From the NCBI RefSeq assembly GCF_000014565.1, contig NC_008268.1, positions 7,692,501 to 7,756,500 on the forward strand: a DNA stretch of 64,000 nt, given 5' to 3'. Positions within the stretch are counted from its first letter, which is position 1; every line of letters begins with the position of its first letter. The notes beneath the pieces were generated by a model. It had not been told where the DNA came from, searched no databases, and saw only the letters and a program-made list of their open reading frames with translations. This DNA comes from Rhodococcus jostii RHA1 (GTDB lineage: Bacteria; Actinomycetota; Actinomycetes; Mycobacteriales; Mycobacteriaceae). This document shows positions 61,612-64,000 of this stretch, piece by piece. The position numbers and the translations under genes are program-made.

Positions 61612-63009
61612 TCAGTGTGCCCCGCGGTTGCGGTGTCCGTGCGGAGTTGACGCAGGTCCGGGTTTCCGGCCGCGTCGGGCACCCGCCCGCGGTGCCCCGC
61701 CGTCCCCGGGGCGGCCGCGGCGGCCCGGGCGACCCCCGGTGTCGTGCGCCTGCCTGCCCTTCTTCGGGGTGTCCTGCGCCGGTGCCCGGGTGTCGGGCGC
61801 GGGGACCGGCTTCCCGGTGGGGCGGCGGGCGCCGGTGATCTCGGCCAGCACCGTGTCGCCGGGCCGCACCCGCACGCCGTCCACCTCGATCCCGGCCTTG
61901 CGGGTCAGCTTCTCGACCTCGGCGCGTTCGTCCTCGGTGACGAGGGTGACCACCACGCCGGACTCGCCGGCGCGGGCGGTGCGGCCCGCGCGGTGCAGGT
62001 AGTCCTTGGGGTCGGCCGGGGGGTCGACGTGGACGACGAGCGAGATGTCGTCGACGTGGATGCCGCGCGCCGCCACGTCGGTGGCGACCAGGACCGGGGT
62101 GGTGCCTTCGGCGAACGATTCGAGGGTGCGGGTGCGGTTGTTCTGCGCCTTGCCGCCGTGCAGGGCGCCCGCGGAGATGCCCGCCTCGTGGAGTTGCTGC
62201 GCGAGCCGGTCCACACCGTACTTGGTGCGCACGAACATGAGGGTCCGACCCACCCGTGAACCGATATGTGCCACAACGGATTTCTTGTCGACCCGGTCGA
62301 CGAACAGCAGGTGGTGGCGCATGGTGCTCACCGACGCCGTGACCGGCGCCGTCGAGTGGGTGACCGGGTCCCGCAGGTACCGGCGGACGAGGGTGTCGAC
62401 CTCCCCGTCGAGGGTCGCCGAGAACAGCAGCCGCTGACCGTCCGCCGGGGTCTTGTCGAGGATCGTCGTGACCTGCGGCATGAACCCCAGGTCGGCCATG
62501 TGATCGGCCTCGTCGAGCGCCAGTACGGTCACGTCGTCCAGGGACACCGACCCCTGCGCCACGTGATCGGCGAGGCGTCCCGGCGTCGCGATCAGCAGGT
62601 CGACCCCCCGCGACAGGATCTCGACCTGACGTTTGATGGGAATCCCGCCGACGACGTTCGCCACCCGCAATCCCACGGACAGGGCCGGCTCGTCCAGCGC
62701 CCGCTCGATCTGCAACGCCAGTTCACGGGTGGGCACCAGCACGATGCCGCGGGGGAAGCCCCGCCTGCTCGCGGCGCCCTTGAGCCGCACCAGCATCGGC
62801 AGTCCGAAGGCGAGGGTCTTCCCGGACCCGGTCGGCGCGCGGCCGAGGACGTCGCGGCCCGCGAGGACGTCGGGAATGGTGGCCGCCTGGATCGGGAACG
62901 GCGCCCCGATACCGCTGCGGTCGAGGGCGTGGGTCATCACCGCGGGGAGACCGAGCGCGAGGAACGTCTCACCCACCGGTGCGGGGGAGGAGAACTCGTC
63001 GTCGGGCAT
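61612..63009 (-). CDS. DEAD-box RNA helicase
   Basis: A 465-residue ATP-dependent RNA helicase. Q motif PFPIQAATIP, motif I GRAPTGSGKTLAFG, Ia VPTRELALQI, II VLALDEADHMADLGF, III LLFSATLDGE, V ATDVAARGIHVDD, VI YLHRAGRTARAGESG, all intact. The C-terminal 90 residues are Arg/Gly/Pro-rich (GRPGRRGRPGDGGAPRAGARRGRKPG), an RNA-binding tail. Roles in ribosome assembly or cold response are typical. Confidence 0.95.
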   Translation of the reverse strand: MPDDEFSSPAPVGETFLALGLPAVMTHALDRSGIGAPFPIQAATIPDVLAGRDVLGRAPTGSGKTLAFGLPMLVRLKGAASRRGFPRGIVLVPTRELALQIERALDEPALSVGLRVANVVGGIPIKRQVEILSRGVDLLIATPGRLADHVAQGSVSLDDVTVLALDEADHMADLGFMPQVTTILDKTPADGQRLLFSATLDGEVDTLVRRYLRDPVTHSTAPVTASVSTMRHHLLFVDRVDKKSVVAHIGSRVGRTLMFVRTKYGVDRLAQQLHEAGISAGALHGGKAQNNRTRTLESFAEGTTPVLVATDVAARGIHVDDISLVVHVDPPADPKDYLHRAGRTARAGESGVVVTLVTEDERAEVEKLTRKAGIEVDGVRVRPGDTVLAEITGARRPTGKPVPAPDTRAPAQDTPKKGRQAHDTGGRPGRRGRPGDGGAPRAGARRGRKPGPASTPHGHRNRGAH

Positions 63010-63052
63010 ATCGAGAAGGCTACCGCCTCCGAGTAGGGGCCTCCGACGCCTC

Positions 63053-63083
63053 GGCCGTGACGTACCCGCGGTACGTCACGGCC
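63053..63083 (-). terminator. hairpin after gnd
   Basis: GGCCGTGACGTAC and its exact complement enclose CCGCG: 13-bp stem, 5-base loop. It lies 23-53 bases past the gnd stop in its transcript and just upstream of the helicase start, separating the two genes. Confidence 0.8.
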
Positions 63084-63105
63084 GGGGACGGGCAGTGTGC
63101 GACGC

Positions 63106-64000
63106 TCAGGCCTGCACTTCGCTGCGGTCACCGCTCCAGAGGGTGTGGAACTTGCCCTCCGCGTCGACCCGCTCGTAAGTGTGGGCGCCGAAGAAGTCAC
63201 GCTGCCCCTGCGTGAGGGCCGCGGGCAGCCGCTCCGCGCGCAGCGCGTCGTAGTAGGACAGCGACGACGCGAAAGCCGGCACCGGAATGCCCAGCAGCGT
63301 GGCGGTGGAAACCACCCGGCGCCAGCTGTCGATGGCCGTCTCGATGGCGTCCCGGAAGTACGGGGCCAGGATCAGGCTCGGCAGCTTCGGGTTCTCGTCG
63401 TACGCATCCTTGATGCGGTTGAGGAACCGGGCCCGGATGATGCAGCCGCCACGCCAGATGGTCGCGAGGTCGGCGGGGTGCAGGTCCCAGTCGTATTCGG
63501 CGCTGCCGGCCGCGATCTGATCGAATCCCTGCGCGTAGGCCACGACCTTCGACGCGTACAGGGCCTGCCGGATGTCCTCGGTGAACTGGGCGGCATCGGT
63601 GGGCTTGTCGGCGAGGACGCCGGACGCCAGCCCGACCGCGGCCTTGCGCTGCTCGCGGGACCCGGACAGGGCGCGGGCGAACACGGCCTCGGCGATCCCG
63701 GTGACGGGGACACCGAGGTCGAGCGCGGACTTGACGGTCCAGCGGCCGGTGCCCTTCTGCTCGGCGGCGTCGACGATCACGTCGACGAGCGGCTTGCCGG
63801 TCTTGGCGTCCTTCTGCCGCAGCACCTCCGCGGTGATCTCGACGAGGTAGCTCTCGAGGTCGCCGCCGTTCCATTCGGTGAACACGTCGGCGATCTTGTC
63901 GGCGTCGTAGCCGAGGGCGGACCCGAGCAGGTTGTACGCCTCGCCGATGAGCTGCATGTCGGCGTACTCGATGCCGTTGTGCACCATCTTCACGAAGTGG
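63106..64000 (-). CDS. gnd: 6-phosphogluconate dehydrogenase, C-terminal part (runs off window)
   Basis: The last 298 residues of an NADP-dependent decarboxylating 6-phosphogluconate dehydrogenase of the pentose phosphate pathway. The visible part begins HFVKMVHNGIEYADMQLIGE, where KMVHNGIEY holds the catalytic Lys and the HN pair. ADLATIWRGGCIIRARFLNRI and the C-terminal QRDFFGAHTYERVD (substrate-binding His/Arg tail) follow. This is the long, classical form, the Rv1844c homologue. The N-terminal Rossmann domain is outside the window. Confidence 0.96.
   Translation of the reverse strand, partial: HFVKMVHNGIEYADMQLIGEAYNLLGSALGYDADKIADVFTEWNGGDLESYLVEITAEVLRQKDAKTGKPLVDVIVDAAEQKGTGRWTVKSALDLGVPVTGIAEAVFARALSGSREQRKAAVGLASGVLADKPTDAAQFTEDIRQALYASKVVAYAQGFDQIAAGSAEYDWDLHPADLATIWRGGCIIRARFLNRIKDAYDENPKLPSLILAPYFRDAIETAIDSWRRVVSTATLLGIPVPAFASSLSYYDALRAERLPAALTQGQRDFFGAHTYERVDAEGKFHTLWSGDRSEVQA

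Overview
The window is a high-GC actinobacterial chromosome segment. It most likely comes from Rhodococcus or a close member of the Nocardiaceae. Gene order matches the Mycobacterium tuberculosis stretch Rv1449c-Rv1496 (tkt, ctaB, qor, ctaA, an ABC exporter, mptB, the suf operon, an ABC-F protein, acnR/acn, ripA, moxR1, fabG1-inhA-hemH, nfeD/SPFH, mutAB-meaB) and then Rv1841c-Rv1844c (two CBS transporters-like proteins, guaB1, gnd). Overlapping ATGA/GTGA junctions are common. Many starts sit 6-8 bases after a TAnnnT -10 box, which suggests leaderless mRNAs.

Region by region. 1-7.1 kb: start of transketolase, haem O and haem A synthases, a quinone reductase, a secreted lipoprotein-like propeller protein and a two-gene ABC exporter. 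7.1-15.7 kb: mannosyltransferase MptB, then sufR-B-D-C-S-U-T for iron-sulfur assembly behind a promoter carrying a SufR-type operator, closed by a 44-bp perfect palindrome. 15.7-20.3 kb: Ku, a lycopene cyclase, an ABC-F ATPase and a small helix-turn-helix protein. 20.3-26.7 kb: acnR, aconitase with an AcnR-type operator, and the peptidoglycan hydrolase ripA. 26.7-36.1 kb: MoxR/DUF58/VWA chaperone set, fabG1-inhA for mycolic acid elongation, ferrochelatase, two conserved proteins, and an NfeD/SPFH pair.

36.1-44.0 kb is the accessory island. A polyketide-synthase gene ending in acyl carrier protein plus alpha-oxoamine synthase (AONS) domains, with its type II thioesterase, is broken by frameshifts and cut into three pieces by inserted DNA. 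One insert carries a degenerate IS110 transposase and an intact 600-residue TnpB-like RuvC protein. The other, about 1854 bp, carries a single 538-residue protein of unknown function. Because the AONS reading frame resumes on both sides, the limits of this second insert can be read almost to the base, so it looks like an undescribed insertion sequence.

44.0-52.1 kb: a SatD-like regulator with a membrane partner, a TVP38-type membrane protein, a thioesterase, and methylmalonyl-CoA mutase with its GTPase chaperone MeaB. 52.1-64 kb: nucleoside hydrolase, OsmC protein, mycothiol-enzyme-family protein, CoA transferase, a probable DNA-repair-annotated protein, CBS-domain membrane proteins, GuaB1, a DMT transporter, a DEAD-box helicase and the C-terminal part of 6-phosphogluconate dehydrogenase. 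I saw no rRNA gene, complete tRNA or CRISPR array.
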